DNA from: Lutimaribacter saemankumensis
GTDB lineage: Bacteria > Pseudomonadota > Alphaproteobacteria > Rhodobacterales > Rhodobacteraceae
Length of the DNA stretch: 64,000 nucleotides
Assembly: GCF_900100005.1 (NCBI RefSeq)
Contig: NZ_FNEB01000010.1
Span: 62,001-126,000, forward strand
Reading direction: 5' to 3'
In this document: piece by piece, positions 12,514 to 20,969 of the stretch
Layout of the letters: each line of letters starts with the position of its first letter
Numbering within the stretch: position 1 is the first letter of the stretch
The notes under the pieces: generated by a model
What the model saw: only the letters and a program-made list of their open reading frames with translations
Told to the model about the DNA's origin: nothing
Database searches by the model: none
Made by a program: the position numbers and the translations under genes

Positions 12514-14568
12514 ATGAGCACCGATCCCTCCAAAGATCCCCTTGTCATCTTCACGCCTTCGGGCAAACGCGGGCGGTTCGCCAGGGGCACCCCGATCCTG
12601 ACGGCGGCCCGGCAACTGGGCGTCGATCTCGACAGCGTCTGCGGCGGGCGCGGCATCTGTTCGAAATGCCAAGTCACGCCGTCCTATGGCGAATTTTCCA
12701 AACATGGCGTCACCGTCGCCGATGACGCGCTGTCGGAATGGAACGCGGTCGAGGAACGCTACCAGCAGAAACGCGGGTTGAAACCGGGCCGGCGTCTGGG
12801 CTGCCAGGCCACGGTGCAGGGCGATGTCGTGATCGACGTGCCCCCCGAAAGCCAGGTCCACCGCCAGGTCGTGCGCAAGGCCGCATCGGCCCGCGCGATC
12901 ACGATGGACCCGGCCACGCGGCTCTATTTCGTCGAGGTGCAGGAACCCGACATGCACGAGCCCACCGGCGATCTCGAACGCCTCGAACGCGCGTTGGGCG
13001 AACAATGGGAAATCGGCGAGATCACCGCCGATCTCAGCGTTCTGGGCAAGCTCCAGCCGACCCTGCGCAAGGGCAAGTGGCAGGTCACCGTCGCGCTTTA
13101 CCACGATCACACCGGCGGCCCCGCGCGCCTGATCGACATCTGGCCGGGCCTGCACGAGGGCGGCATCTACGGCCTGGCGATCGACCTCGGCTCGACCACC
13201 ATCGCGGGCCATCTGTGCAATCTGGACACCGGCGAGGTTCTGGCCTCGTCAGGGTTGATGAACCCGCAGATCCGCTTTGGCGAAGACCTGATGAGCCGGG
13301 TCAGCTATGCCATGATGAATCCCGGCGGCGACGCCGAAATGACCCGCACGGTGCGCGAGGCGCTGAACGCGCTGGCGCAGGAACTGGCCGACGAGGCGTC
13401 GATCGACGCCACGCTGATCTGCGAGATCACGCTGGTCTGCAATCCGGTGATGCACCACCTCGCGCTGGGGATCGACCCGGTCGAACTGGGCCAGGCACCG
13501 TTTGCGCTGGCGACCTCGGACAGCCTGTCGCTGCCGGCCCGCGAACTGGACATGACCGCGATCAACCCCCGCGCCCGCACCTATGTGCTGCCCTGCATCG
13601 CGGGCCATGTGGGCGCAGATGCCGCCGCCGTGGCGCTGTCGGAAGAACCCGACAAATCCGAAGACCTCGTGCTGGTCTGCGATGTCGGCACAAATGCCGA
13701 GATCCTTCTGGGCAACAAGACACGCGTGCTGGCCTGCTCTTCGCCCACCGGACCGGCCTTCGAAGGCGCGCAGATCAGCTCGGGCCAGCGCGCCGCCCCC
13801 GGCGCCATCGAACGGATCGAGATCGACCCCGCCACAAAGGAACCGCGCTTTCGCGTGATCGGGGTCGAGCTGTGGTCGGACGAGGACGGGTTCGACGCCG
13901 CCGTGGCCGAAACCGGCATCACCGGCATCTGCGGATCGGGCATCATCGAGGCGGTGGCCGAGATGCGCATGGCGGGCCTTCTCGACCCGTCCGGGCTGAT
14001 CGGGTCGGCGGCACAGACAGGCACGCCGCGCTGCGTGGCCGATGGGCGGACGCATTCCTACGTCATCCATGACGGCACCGCCGAGGGCGGCCCCCTGATC
14101 AGCGTGACGCAGGGCGATATCCGCGCGATCCAGCTGGCGAAATCGGCGCTTTACGCCGGTGCGCGGTTGTTGATGGACGAAATGGGCGTCGACCGGGTCG
14201 ACCGCGTGGTTCTGGCTGGCGCCTTCGGCGCGCATATCAGCCCCAAGCACGCGATGGTGCTGGGCATGATCCCCGACGTGCCGCTCGACCGCGTGACAAG
14301 CGCGGGCAACGCGGCGGGCACCGGCGCGCGCATCGCGCTGCACAACGTCGCCGCCCGCGCCGCGATTGAAAAGACAGTGCGCGAGATCACCAAGGTCGAA
14401 ACCGCGATCGAGCCGAAATTCCAGGAACATTTCGTCGCCGCCAACGCGATCCCGCACGCGACCGACCCGTTCCCGGAACTGTCGGCCGTGGTGCCCCTGC
14501 CCGCTGTCAGCTTCAACACCGGCGGCGGCGACGCCGAAGGCGGCCGCAGACGCCGGCGGCGGGGATAG
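12514..14568 (+). CDS. Ferredoxin-ASKHA protein (DUF4445), corrinoid reductive-activator type
   Basis: Resembles RACo/RamA-type activators, which reduce the inactive Co(II) form of corrinoid methyl carriers in an ATP-dependent reaction. Residues 1-110 form a plant-type 2Fe-2S ferredoxin domain with CGGRGICSKC and a later Cys in RRLGCQATV. A middle domain follows, then an ASKHA ATPase fold with phosphate loops GLAIDLGSTTIAGHL and LVCDVGTNAEILLGNK, plus GICGSGIIEAVAEM and VVLAGAFGAHIS. The tail is Gly/Arg-rich. The ATG at 12514 is just before the ferredoxin. No corrinoid protein or methyltransferase gene lies beside it in this window, although such genes are its expected partners. Confidence 0.85.
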   Translation: MSTDPSKDPLVIFTPSGKRGRFARGTPILTAARQLGVDLDSVCGGRGICSKCQVTPSYGEFSKHGVTVADDALSEWNAVEERYQQKRGLKPGRRLGCQATVQGDVVIDVPPESQVHRQVVRKAASARAITMDPATRLYFVEVQEPDMHEPTGDLERLERALGEQWEIGEITADLSVLGKLQPTLRKGKWQVTVALYHDHTGGPARLIDIWPGLHEGGIYGLAIDLGSTTIAGHLCNLDTGEVLASSGLMNPQIRFGEDLMSRVSYAMMNPGGDAEMTRTVREALNALAQELADEASIDATLICEITLVCNPVMHHLALGIDPVELGQAPFALATSDSLSLPARELDMTAINPRARTYVLPCIAGHVGADAAAVALSEEPDKSEDLVLVCDVGTNAEILLGNKTRVLACSSPTGPAFEGAQISSGQRAAPGAIERIEIDPATKEPRFRVIGVELWSDEDGFDAAVAETGITGICGSGIIEAVAEMRMAGLLDPSGLIGSAAQTGTPRCVADGRTHSYVIHDGTAEGGPLISVTQGDIRAIQLAKSALYAGARLLMDEMGVDRVDRVVLAGAFGAHISPKHAMVLGMIPDVPLDRVTSAGNAAGTGARIALHNVAARAAIEKTVREITKVETAIEPKFQEHFVAANAIPHATDPFPELSAVVPLPAVSFNTGGGDAEGGRRRRRRG

Positions 14569-14745
14569 CGCGTCACTGCGCCTGAACTTCCGCGCTCCAC
14601 TCGCGAAAGCAGCCAACAGCAGGCTTGCCTTCTGAGCGGACAGTCATGCGTCGTTATCAAGCGTCAGCATCGTTCCCTTGGCAGGTTGTCGTTACGGCAA
14701 TCCCGGTTTTCTGAATTGATCCGGATCAAGGCATGTCGGTTTTTC

Positions 14746-14789
14746 GTCAGTGTTCACTGATCCATGAAGATTTTCTGCGAAACACTGAC
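14746..14789 (+). promoter_or_regulatory. Competing hairpins in the leader of the lipoprotein gene
   Basis: TCAGTG (14747-14752) can pair with the adjacent CACTGA (14755-14760), or, as the 9-base arm GTCAGTGTT (14746-14754), with AACACTGAC (14781-14789). The second choice places a stem directly before the AGGAGAAAGG ribosome-binding site of the gene starting at 14802. The two pairings exclude each other. Confidence 0.45.
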
Positions 14790-14801
14790 AGGAGAAAGGT
14801 C

Positions 14802-15551
14802 ATGAACACCAAAGGTTTCAGTCTACTCATCGGTCTGGTCACGGTCGTAGGTTTGGCCGGGTGCGTAGAAACCACCCAGGTAGGTGTTCCCAGTGATGCG
14901 ACGGCACAATACTCGAAGGTCGCCTTGGTCACTCAAATCGGCGACAGGGTTGTATCGACATATTGGGAAGCCGCATTTTCCGAACCTCAACCGATTGACG
15001 GCAAGTTGGGATGGAACGCTGCGTCGGCGGCAAGCGGTTTCGTGAAGGAGCAGCTCGGCCCTGTCGGCACGGTTGTTTCAAGCGTATCCTCGCATACTGG
15101 CGCCGCGGCAAAGCAGAACGATGCGGTCATCGTGCTTCAGCAAACGCCGCTGGATATGCTGGGTCAAAACTACAATCCCGGGCGCGATTTCTTTGCGCTT
15201 GGCGGTGGGCTCATTGCAATCGCCGCGGTTGCAGGGGCCGAGAAAAACAAAGCCGAAAAATATCAACCGCGGTTTGTATTGTGGGTGCGCAACCCTGCGG
15301 CCAACAAGGCGGTTATCGGGGAAAATGCCTGTACCGTCGGTTTGACCGCATCCCTCCTGGATCCTCAAACCGGCGATCAGATTGTCGAAGGCAAACAGGT
15401 AACCGGACGATCCGTCATTCCGGGCGCCTTGCAGGCAAGGGATTGGGCACGTTTTTCGAAAAGCGAAAAGCAGCTCGTGATTTCGCATTGCTCTTTGGCG
15501 CTCCGCAGCGCGGTGTCGCAGGCACTACTGGCGCTGAAGGTCGTGCGATGA
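14802..15551 (+). CDS. Predicted lipoprotein of unknown function
   Basis: I do not recognise the family. The product (249 residues) starts with a signal peptide and lipobox: MNTKGFSLLIGLVTVVGLAGC, lipidated Cys at 21. A Gly/Ala-rich hydrophobic stretch in the middle (FFALGGGLIAIAAVAGAEKN) could be a membrane-inserting segment, as in some curli- or pore-associated lipoproteins, but that is a guess. The ATG at 14802 follows AGGAGAAAGG. Codon use is visibly less GC-rich than in the neighbours, which suggests separate ancestry or low expression. Its leader can form competing hairpins. Unrelated genes flank it on the same strand. Confidence 0.65.
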   Translation: MNTKGFSLLIGLVTVVGLAGCVETTQVGVPSDATAQYSKVALVTQIGDRVVSTYWEAAFSEPQPIDGKLGWNAASAASGFVKEQLGPVGTVVSSVSSHTGAAAKQNDAVIVLQQTPLDMLGQNYNPGRDFFALGGGLIAIAAVAGAEKNKAEKYQPRFVLWVRNPAANKAVIGENACTVGLTASLLDPQTGDQIVEGKQVTGRSVIPGALQARDWARFSKSEKQLVISHCSLALRSAVSQALLALKVVR

Positions 15552-15677
15552 AATCAACCGCTTTCGGGCCGTTCTACCCTGCTGCCCCAAGCGCCTGCTC
15601 CGCCCCCGGCACCCAACCGCCTTGCCCTGCCCCCTCACACGGCTATCCTGCCCGCAACACATCGTCAGGAGGCAGCA

Positions 15678-16082
15678 ATGAAAATCCACCGTGCGGGCAG
15701 CCGCCCCTCGCAAGGGCCCAACCCCGATTACTTCACCGGCACCGTCCGGTTCGATCCCGTCATCTCGGCCGAGCCGCCCGCGCGCATCAACGCCGTGACC
15801 GTCACGTTCGAGCCGGGCGCGCGCACGGCATGGCACACCCATCCTTACGGCCAGACCCTGATCGTCACCTCCGGCAAGGGCCGTATCGGCAAGCGCGGCG
15901 GCCCGGTGCAGGAAATTTCCCCCGGCGATGTCGTCTGGTTCGAACCGGGCGAAGAACACTGGCACGGCGCCGCACCCGACTGCGCGATGACCCATATCGC
16001 GATCCAGGAGAAAGAGGGCGACAGCGCCGCCGACTGGCTGGAAAAGGTGGCCGACACCGACTATCTGGCCGACCCGTCCTGA
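15678..16082 (+). CDS. Cupin-domain protein
   Basis: Small single-cupin protein (134 residues). The first cupin motif is in ARTAWHTHPYGQTLIVTSGKG, with two His and a Gln/Glu region; the second is in ISPGDVVWFEPGEEHWHGA with the metal His. Together they would hold one metal. Similar stand-alone cupins are often annotated as quercetinase- or carboxymuconolactone-like, but nothing here fixes the reaction. AGGAGG lies just before the ATG. It is followed two bases after the stop by a repeated CCGCGCGGT element and then tRNA-Gly. Confidence 0.75.
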   Translation: MKIHRAGSRPSQGPNPDYFTGTVRFDPVISAEPPARINAVTVTFEPGARTAWHTHPYGQTLIVTSGKGRIGKRGGPVQEISPGDVVWFEPGEEHWHGAAPDCAMTHIAIQEKEGDSAADWLEKVADTDYLADPS

Positions 16083-16083
16083 A

Positions 16084-16113
16084 CCGCGCGGTGCCGCGCC
16101 GAAACCGCGCGGT
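16084..16113. repeat. 21-bp-phased CCGCGCGGT pair (copy 1)
   Basis: CCGCGCGGT at 16084-16092 and again at 16105-16113, starts exactly 21 bases apart. The second unit is the centre of a perfect 22-bp palindrome (16098-16119, arm GCCGAAACCGC). It lies between the cupin gene and tRNA-Gly. Two other copies of the same arrangement occur at 25915 and 54939. Confidence 0.55.
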
Positions 16114-16216
16114 TTCGGCATATTTACGGACCGCAGGAATATACGGGACACGGGTTTGCGGCCCGTGAAACGGTCTTGACGGAACCGGCGCGCTGGCATA
16201 CCTCTGGCGCGCTCAA

Positions 16217-16290
16217 GCGGGTGTAGCTCAATGGTAGAGCCGCAGCTTCCCAAGCTGAAGACGAGGGTTCGATTCCCTTCACCCGCTCCA
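16217..16290 (+). tRNA. tRNA-Gly (anticodon CCC)
   Basis: The acceptor stem GCGGGTG (16217-16223) pairs with CACCCGC (16280-16286). D arm GTAGCTCAATGGTAGAGC, anticodon loop TTCCCAA giving CCC, and T arm GAGGGTTCGATTCCCTTC are all present. The 3' CCA is encoded (16288-16290). Length 74. It reads GGG glycine codons. Confidence 0.97.
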
Positions 16291-16356
16291 AGCCTTCCCC
16301 CCATTGGCATTCCGGTTGGCGCTGCGCTATAGCATGCAGGCAACGGACGGTTTTCA

Positions 16357-17421
16357 ATGACGCGTGACAGCATTCTGACAACGCTGGCCCTGGTGCTGGT
16401 GGGCGGGCTTGGTGGGTTTGCGGCCCATCTTTTGCACACGCCCCTGCCTTTCATGCTGGGCAGCCTTGTGGCCACCGCTCTCAGCGCGACGCTGTTTGCC
16501 CGCGCGATCCCGGAAGGTTATGTTTTCCCTCAGAAATTCCGCCTGATCTTTTTGGCTGTGATCGGTGTGATGATCGGGGCGCAGGTGTCGCCCGACCTGC
16601 TGGACCTGCTGCCGGCGATGCTGGCCAGCTTTACCGCGATCGTGCTGTTCGTCGGGCTGGCGCATGGTGGAAACTACCTGATCTTCCGACATGTCGGAGG
16701 ATACGATCCCGCCACGGCATTCTATTCCGGCACACCCGGCGGTCTGCTGGAATCCATCGCCATGGGCGAGGCCGCGGGCGCCGATATCGCCACGCTGACG
16801 ATGCAGCAGTTCCTGCGGATCATCCTGGTGATCACGATGGTGCCCGTGGGGCTGTCGATCTGGATGGGCGCGCCCGTAGGCAGCGCCAGCGGCATGACCC
16901 TCGCACATGCCAGCCCGTCGGATTTCAGCCATGTGCATCTTGTTGTTCTTACGGGACTTATCGGGATCCTGATCGGCAAACCGCTGCGCCTGCCCGCCTG
17001 GCAGTTGACAGGCCCGCTATTCGCCGCCGCCATCGTCAGCTCGACCGGCCTCGGCGTGCTGGACCTGCCGAACTGGATGATCTCGGTCTGCCAGGTGGTG
17101 ATCGGGGCCAGTCTCGGCATGCGGCTCGGGGGCTTGCGCGGGCGCGCGGTGCTGCGCGGTGCGGGCCTTGGTATCCTGTCGGTGGGCCTGATGCTGTCGA
17201 TCGGGCTGGCGTTCGCACTGGTGCTGGTGCGCCTGACGGGACAGCCGATCGACGTTCTGATGGTCAGCTTCGCGCCAGGCGGCGTGACGGAAATGGCGCT
17301 TGTCGCGCTCAGCCTCAATGCCAACCCGGCGCTGGTGACGGCCCACCACATCTGGCGTATCATCCTGACCGTGATCGAACTGGCGTTCATCGGACGCTAC
17401 GTTCAGCCGCGCACACTTTGA
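16357..17421 (+). CDS. AbrB-family integral membrane protein
   Basis: Polytopic membrane protein of 354 residues belonging to the membrane AbrB family (PF05145), unrelated to the DNA-binding AbrB despite the name. About ten hydrophobic helices fall into two repeats. Each repeat carries the family signature: LPFMLGSLVATALSAT and later LPAWQLTGPLFAAAIVSS, plus GGLLESIAMGEAAGADI and PGGVTEMALVALSL. Some members have been mislabelled ammonia monooxygenase. Its transport role is unproven. It follows tRNA-Gly, and the SDR promoter starts inside its final codons. Confidence 0.8.
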   Translation: MTRDSILTTLALVLVGGLGGFAAHLLHTPLPFMLGSLVATALSATLFARAIPEGYVFPQKFRLIFLAVIGVMIGAQVSPDLLDLLPAMLASFTAIVLFVGLAHGGNYLIFRHVGGYDPATAFYSGTPGGLLESIAMGEAAGADIATLTMQQFLRIILVITMVPVGLSIWMGAPVGSASGMTLAHASPSDFSHVHLVVLTGLIGILIGKPLRLPAWQLTGPLFAAAIVSSTGLGVLDLPNWMISVCQVVIGASLGMRLGGLRGRAVLRGAGLGILSVGLMLSIGLAFALVLVRLTGQPIDVLMVSFAPGGVTEMALVALSLNANPALVTAHHIWRIILTVIELAFIGRYVQPRTL

Positions 17422-17446
17422 CAGGGCGGCTGACGCTGCGTTATCT
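17418..17446 (+). promoter_or_regulatory. Sigma70-type promoter of the SDR gene
   Basis: TTGACA (17418-17423), 17-base spacer, TTATCT (17441-17446), about 40 bases before the SDR ATG. The -35 overlaps the stop codon of the upstream AbrB-family gene. Confidence 0.7.
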
Positions 17447-17459
17447 GAACGCATGTTCA
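17446..17459 (+). promoter_or_regulatory. Operator-like dyad TGAAC-N4-GTTCA
   Basis: Perfect 5-bp inverted repeat with a four-base centre, abutting the -10 of the SDR promoter and covering the likely transcription start. The form is typical of TetR/AcrR-type repressor sites; the regulator is not encoded nearby. Confidence 0.5.
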
Positions 17460-17485
17460 ATTGACCGGCAGGAAAGGCCACAGCC

Positions 17486-18241
17486 ATGAAAATGCAAGAT
17501 ACCGCTGCGATCATCACCGGGGGCGCTTCGGGCCTTGGCGAGGCGACGGCGCGCCTGTTCCGCGAAAGCGGCGCGCAGGTGACGATCCTCGACCGCGACG
17601 CCGAACGCGGCCAGAAGGTCGCCGACGAGATCGGCGCGACCTTCGTCGAAACCGACGTCACCAGCGAGTCATCGGTACAGAACGCGGTCGATACCGCCGT
17701 CAAGGCCATGGGCCGCATCAACGCCGCGATCAACTGCGCGGGCGTCGGCACGGCGGAAAAGACCATCCACAAGGACGGCGCGCACAGCCTGGACCACTAT
17801 AACCGCGTGATCGGCATCAACCTGGTGGGCACCTTCAACGTGTCTCGCCTGGCCGCCGTCGAGATGGCCAAGAACGACCCCACCGAGGACGGCCAGCGCG
17901 GCGTGATCGTCAACACCGCATCGGTCGCGGCTTTTGACGGCCAGAAGGGCCAGGTGGCCTATGCGTCGTCCAAGGCGGGGATCGCGGGCATGTCCCTGCC
18001 CATGGCGCGCGACCTGTCGCGCGAAGGCATCCGCGTTATGGCGATTGCACCCGGCATCTTCCTGACGCCGATGCTGATGAGCCTGCCCGAAGAGGTGCGC
18101 CAGCAACTGGCGATGGACGTCACCTGCCCCAAACGCCTGGGCGATCCGCGCGAATACGCCGAACTGGCACGGTTTATCACCGAGTCGGGTTACCTGAACG
18201 GCGAAACGATCCGCATCGACGGCGCGCTGCGGATGCGCTGA
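17486..18241 (+). CDS. SDR-family dehydrogenase, 3-hydroxyacyl-CoA dehydrogenase type 2-like
   Basis: Classical short-chain dehydrogenase of 251 residues, cytosolic. The NAD-binding motif is [16 protein letters not shown]. An acidic residue in ILDRDAERG indicates NAD rather than NADP. The catalytic set is Ser in [11 protein letters not shown] and Tyr/Lys in VAYASSKAG. Overall pattern and length resemble the HSD10/3-hydroxyacyl-CoA dehydrogenase group, used in fatty-acid or branched-chain acyl-CoA oxidation; the substrate is inferred. It is a single-gene unit with its own promoter, an operator-like dyad and a downstream terminator. Confidence 0.85.
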   Translation: MKMQDTAAIITGGASGLGEATARLFRESGAQVTILDRDAERGQKVADEIGATFVETDVTSESSVQNAVDTAVKAMGRINAAINCAGVGTAEKTIHKDGAHSLDHYNRVIGINLVGTFNVSRLAAVEMAKNDPTEDGQRGVIVNTASVAAFDGQKGQVAYASSKAGIAGMSLPMARDLSREGIRVMAIAPGIFLTPMLMSLPEEVRQQLAMDVTCPKRLGDPREYAELARFITESGYLNGETIRIDGALRMR

Positions 18242-18271
18242 TTGCGCATCACGATGCTTGCAAGACACGGC

Positions 18272-18304
18272 AAGGCCGGGGCGTTTCCTACGCCTCGGCC
18301 TTTT
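18272..18304 (+). terminator. Terminator between SDR and ABC-F genes
   Basis: AAGGCCGGGGCG (18272-18283) pairs with CGCCTCGGCCTT (18291-18302) with one mismatch, followed by T on the plus strand (TTTT at 18301-18304). It ends the SDR transcript. It overlaps the last codons of the opposing ABC-F gene and may work in both directions. Confidence 0.75.
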
Positions 18305-20108
18305 CCATGAGGGTCAGCCATTCCTCTTCGGCATTGGCCAGGGCGGTCTGGCGTTGAACCAGCGCCTCGGTCGCCTTTTGGAATTTCACCGGTTCGCGGG
18401 TGTATAGATCGGGCTGGGCCAGCAGCTCTTCCAGCTTGGCAATCTCGGCGCCGAGGCGGTCGATCTCGGCCGGCAGCGCTTCGAGCCGGTGCTTTTCGGT
18501 AAAGGTCAGCCCCTGGCTGGCGGGCTTTTCTTTCTTCGAGTCGCGCTTGACTTCTGGCTCTTTCGGCTTTGATTTTTCTGCCTTTTCCTCAGGCGCGGCT
18601 GTCTGCGCCTGGGCCTGGTAATCGCTCCAACCGCCGGCATAGACGGTGGCGCGGCCATCCCCTTCCATCGCGATGGTGGTGGTGGCGACGCGGTCCAGGA
18701 AATCGCGGTCGTGGCTGACCAGCAGAACGGTGCCGTCGAAATCGTCCAGCAGTTCCTGCAACAGGTCCAGCGTTTCGATATCCAGATCGTTCGTCGGTTC
18801 GTCGAGCACCAGAAGGTTCGATTCCCGCGCCATCAGCTTGGCCAGCAAAAGCCGCGCCTTTTCCCCGCCCGAAAGCGACCGGACAGGCGCGCGCGCCTGG
18901 GCGTCGTCGAACAGGAAATCCTTGAGATAGGCCACCACATGCTTGGGCTGACCGCGCACCAGAACCTGATCGGCCTTGCCGGAAACGCGCATGTCCGGGT
19001 CGCCGGTCAGGCTGTCCCACAGCGTCATGTCCGGGTCGAGCTGCGCGCGCGCCTGGTCGAACACGGCGGGCACGAGGTTGGTGCCATGCGTTACGGTGCC
19101 GGTGTCAGGGTCGATTTCCTTCATCAGCAGTTTAAGCAGCGTGGTCTTGCCAACACCGTTCGGCCCGACAAACGCCACGCGATCCCCGCGCAGGATGCGG
19201 ATGTCGAACGGGCGCAGAATCACCTTTTCGCCGTAAGCCTTTGAAATTCCGTTCGCCTCGATCACCTTGCGGCCGGATTTCGGGCCATCGGCCAGTTCCA
19301 TCGCTGCCGTGCCCTGGCGTTTGATCTGGGCGGCACGGTCGGCGCGCAATTCCTGCAGGGCGCGAACCCGGCCCTGGTTGCGCTTGCGCCGTGCGCTGAT
19401 GCCTTCGACTGCCCAGCGGGCCTCGGCCTTGATCTTTCGGTCCAGCTTGTGGCGGGCGGTGTCCTCTTCTTCCCAGACCTTGTCGCGCCACGCCTCGAAG
19501 CCTTCGAACCCTTCCTCGCGGCGGCGCACGGCGCCGCGGTCGATCCAGAGCGTGGCGCGGGTCAACGCCCTGAGAAAGGCGCGGTCGTGGCTGATCAGGA
19601 CAAACCCCGCGCGGGTCTGTTTCAACTCGTTTTCCAGCCAGCGGATCGCCTGGATATCCAGGTGGTTCGTGGGCTCGTCCAGCAGCATCAGGTCGGGTGC
19701 CTCGGCCATCAGCTTGGCCAGGGCCGCGCGGCGCCGCTCGCCGCCGCTGGCGGTCGCGACAGGGCGCGCGGGGTCGAATTTCAGCCCCTCGCCCGCCATC
19801 TCGACGCGATACATCTCACCGGGTTCCAAGGCACTGGCCGCATAGTCGCCCAGCGTGGCAAAACCGGCCATGTCGGGCTCTTGCTCCATGTAGCCCACGG
19901 AAATGCCCGGCGGAACGACGCGTTCGCCGGTATCGGGTTCGACCAGCCCGGCCATCACCTTCATCAGGGTGGACTTGCCCGACCCGTTGCGCCCCACCAG
20001 CGCCACCCGGTCGCCGGGCTGCACCACGAGCGACAAGCCGGAGAAAACCGGATCGCCGCCGAAAGTCAGCGAGATGTCATTGAGTTGAAGCAAAGGTGCG
20101 CGTGCCAT
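18288..20108 (-). CDS. ABC-F family ATPase (Uup-like)
   Basis: Soluble protein of 606 residues with two ATPase domains and no membrane domain; ABC-F proteins act on ribosomes or, for Uup, affect DNA stability. Walker A motifs are GRNGSGKST (about 39) and GPNGVGKTT (about 315). Signature motifs are ASGGERRRAALAKLM and LSGGEKARLLLAKLM. The linker between domains (LDRKIKAEARWAVEGISARRKRNQGRVRALQ) is charged. The C-terminal ~90 residues form the Lys/Glu-rich coiled-coil typical of Uup. It reads toward the SDR gene. Confidence 0.9.
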   Translation of the reverse strand: MARAPLLQLNDISLTFGGDPVFSGLSLVVQPGDRVALVGRNGSGKSTLMKVMAGLVEPDTGERVVPPGISVGYMEQEPDMAGFATLGDYAASALEPGEMYRVEMAGEGLKFDPARPVATASGGERRRAALAKLMAEAPDLMLLDEPTNHLDIQAIRWLENELKQTRAGFVLISHDRAFLRALTRATLWIDRGAVRRREEGFEGFEAWRDKVWEEEDTARHKLDRKIKAEARWAVEGISARRKRNQGRVRALQELRADRAAQIKRQGTAAMELADGPKSGRKVIEANGISKAYGEKVILRPFDIRILRGDRVAFVGPNGVGKTTLLKLLMKEIDPDTGTVTHGTNLVPAVFDQARAQLDPDMTLWDSLTGDPDMRVSGKADQVLVRGQPKHVVAYLKDFLFDDAQARAPVRSLSGGEKARLLLAKLMARESNLLVLDEPTNDLDIETLDLLQELLDDFDGTVLLVSHDRDFLDRVATTTIAMEGDGRATVYAGGWSDYQAQAQTAAPEEKAEKSKPKEPEVKRDSKKEKPASQGLTFTEKHRLEALPAEIDRLGAEIAKLEELLAQPDLYTREPVKFQKATEALVQRQTALANAEEEWLTLMEKAEA

Positions 20109-20148
20109 GACGCGCAGCTATCCCCGCGCCCCGTGGCCGTCAAGCGGT

Positions 20149-20880
20149 TCAACCGGCCACAGCGCGCAGCAGTTTCTTGCGCGCCGGCGGAATGGCGCTG
20201 ATTTCCAGACCTGTGAACACATGCAGCGTGTTCATCTGGTCATCGACGACCGCGTGATCGCTGACCCATCCCCCCATCAGCAGGTAGGTGCGCAGCAGCG
20301 GCGGCATCCGCAGCATCGCCAGCTTCGCGTCGGGCTTGCGCCGCAAAAGCTGGGCGAAACGAAAGACGCGCGGCGCCTTGACCCGCGGCAGCCAGCGTTT
20401 GGGGGCGATATGGCGGTCGCGCAGAACGGTGAAGGCATCCAGATACTGGTCGGCTTCGGTCCCCTTGAAGGACGAGCATCCAAACAGCAGCTCGACGCCG
20501 TTTTCATCGACATAGGCCGTCATCGCCCCCCAGGCCACGCGCAGGATGTCGGCGTCACGGAAATGCGGATGGATGCAGAACCGGCCCAGCTCCACCATGG
20601 GGCCGCGGAAGGTGCGCAGGCGGGACAGCTCGTAATATTGTGCGGAATAGCTACGGTCGATTTCGGCCCCGTCCTTCAGCGGCAGGAATCGGAAACAGCA
20701 GACAAGTTGCCCGGTCTTCGCGTCCTCGATCAGGACGTGCGCGCAAATGTCATCGAACCGGTCAGCATCCACGCCATCGGTTCCGTGGAAGCACAGGTGC
20801 CGCAAGCGTTGCGCGGCGGTCAGGTCGTCTGGCGCGTCGGCCAGGCGCGCGTTGTAGCGGCCCCGCTTCAGTGTCGTCAT
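20149..20880 (-). CDS. olsB: Ornithine-acyl-ACP N-acyltransferase (OlsB-like)
   Basis: GNAT-fold acyltransferase that adds a 3-hydroxyacyl chain to ornithine, the first step of phosphate-free ornithine-lipid synthesis. Family features include LRHLCFHGTDGVDADRFDDICAH cut across LIEDAKTGQLVCCFRF. Others are SQYYELSRL-like SAQYYELSRLRTF, VELGRFCIHPHFRDADILRVAW and LLFGCSSFKGTE. I chose the ATG at 20880 (243 residues), with AGGA eight bases upstream; an ATG at 20889 is possible. No olsA-type second acyltransferase gene lies adjacent. bamE is upstream on the same strand, 89 bases away. Confidence 0.8.
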   Translation of the reverse strand: MTTLKRGRYNARLADAPDDLTAAQRLRHLCFHGTDGVDADRFDDICAHVLIEDAKTGQLVCCFRFLPLKDGAEIDRSYSAQYYELSRLRTFRGPMVELGRFCIHPHFRDADILRVAWGAMTAYVDENGVELLFGCSSFKGTEADQYLDAFTVLRDRHIAPKRWLPRVKAPRVFRFAQLLRRKPDAKLAMLRMPPLLRTYLLMGGWVSDHAVVDDQMNTLHVFTGLEISAIPPARKKLLRAVAG

Positions 20881-20969
20881 GGCGGCCATCCTGCAATGAG
20901 CCCTGCGCAAAATGTAATCGCAGGCCGAATAGCACACAAGATGTGACGACAAGGCGAAGGTTAGCGCGC

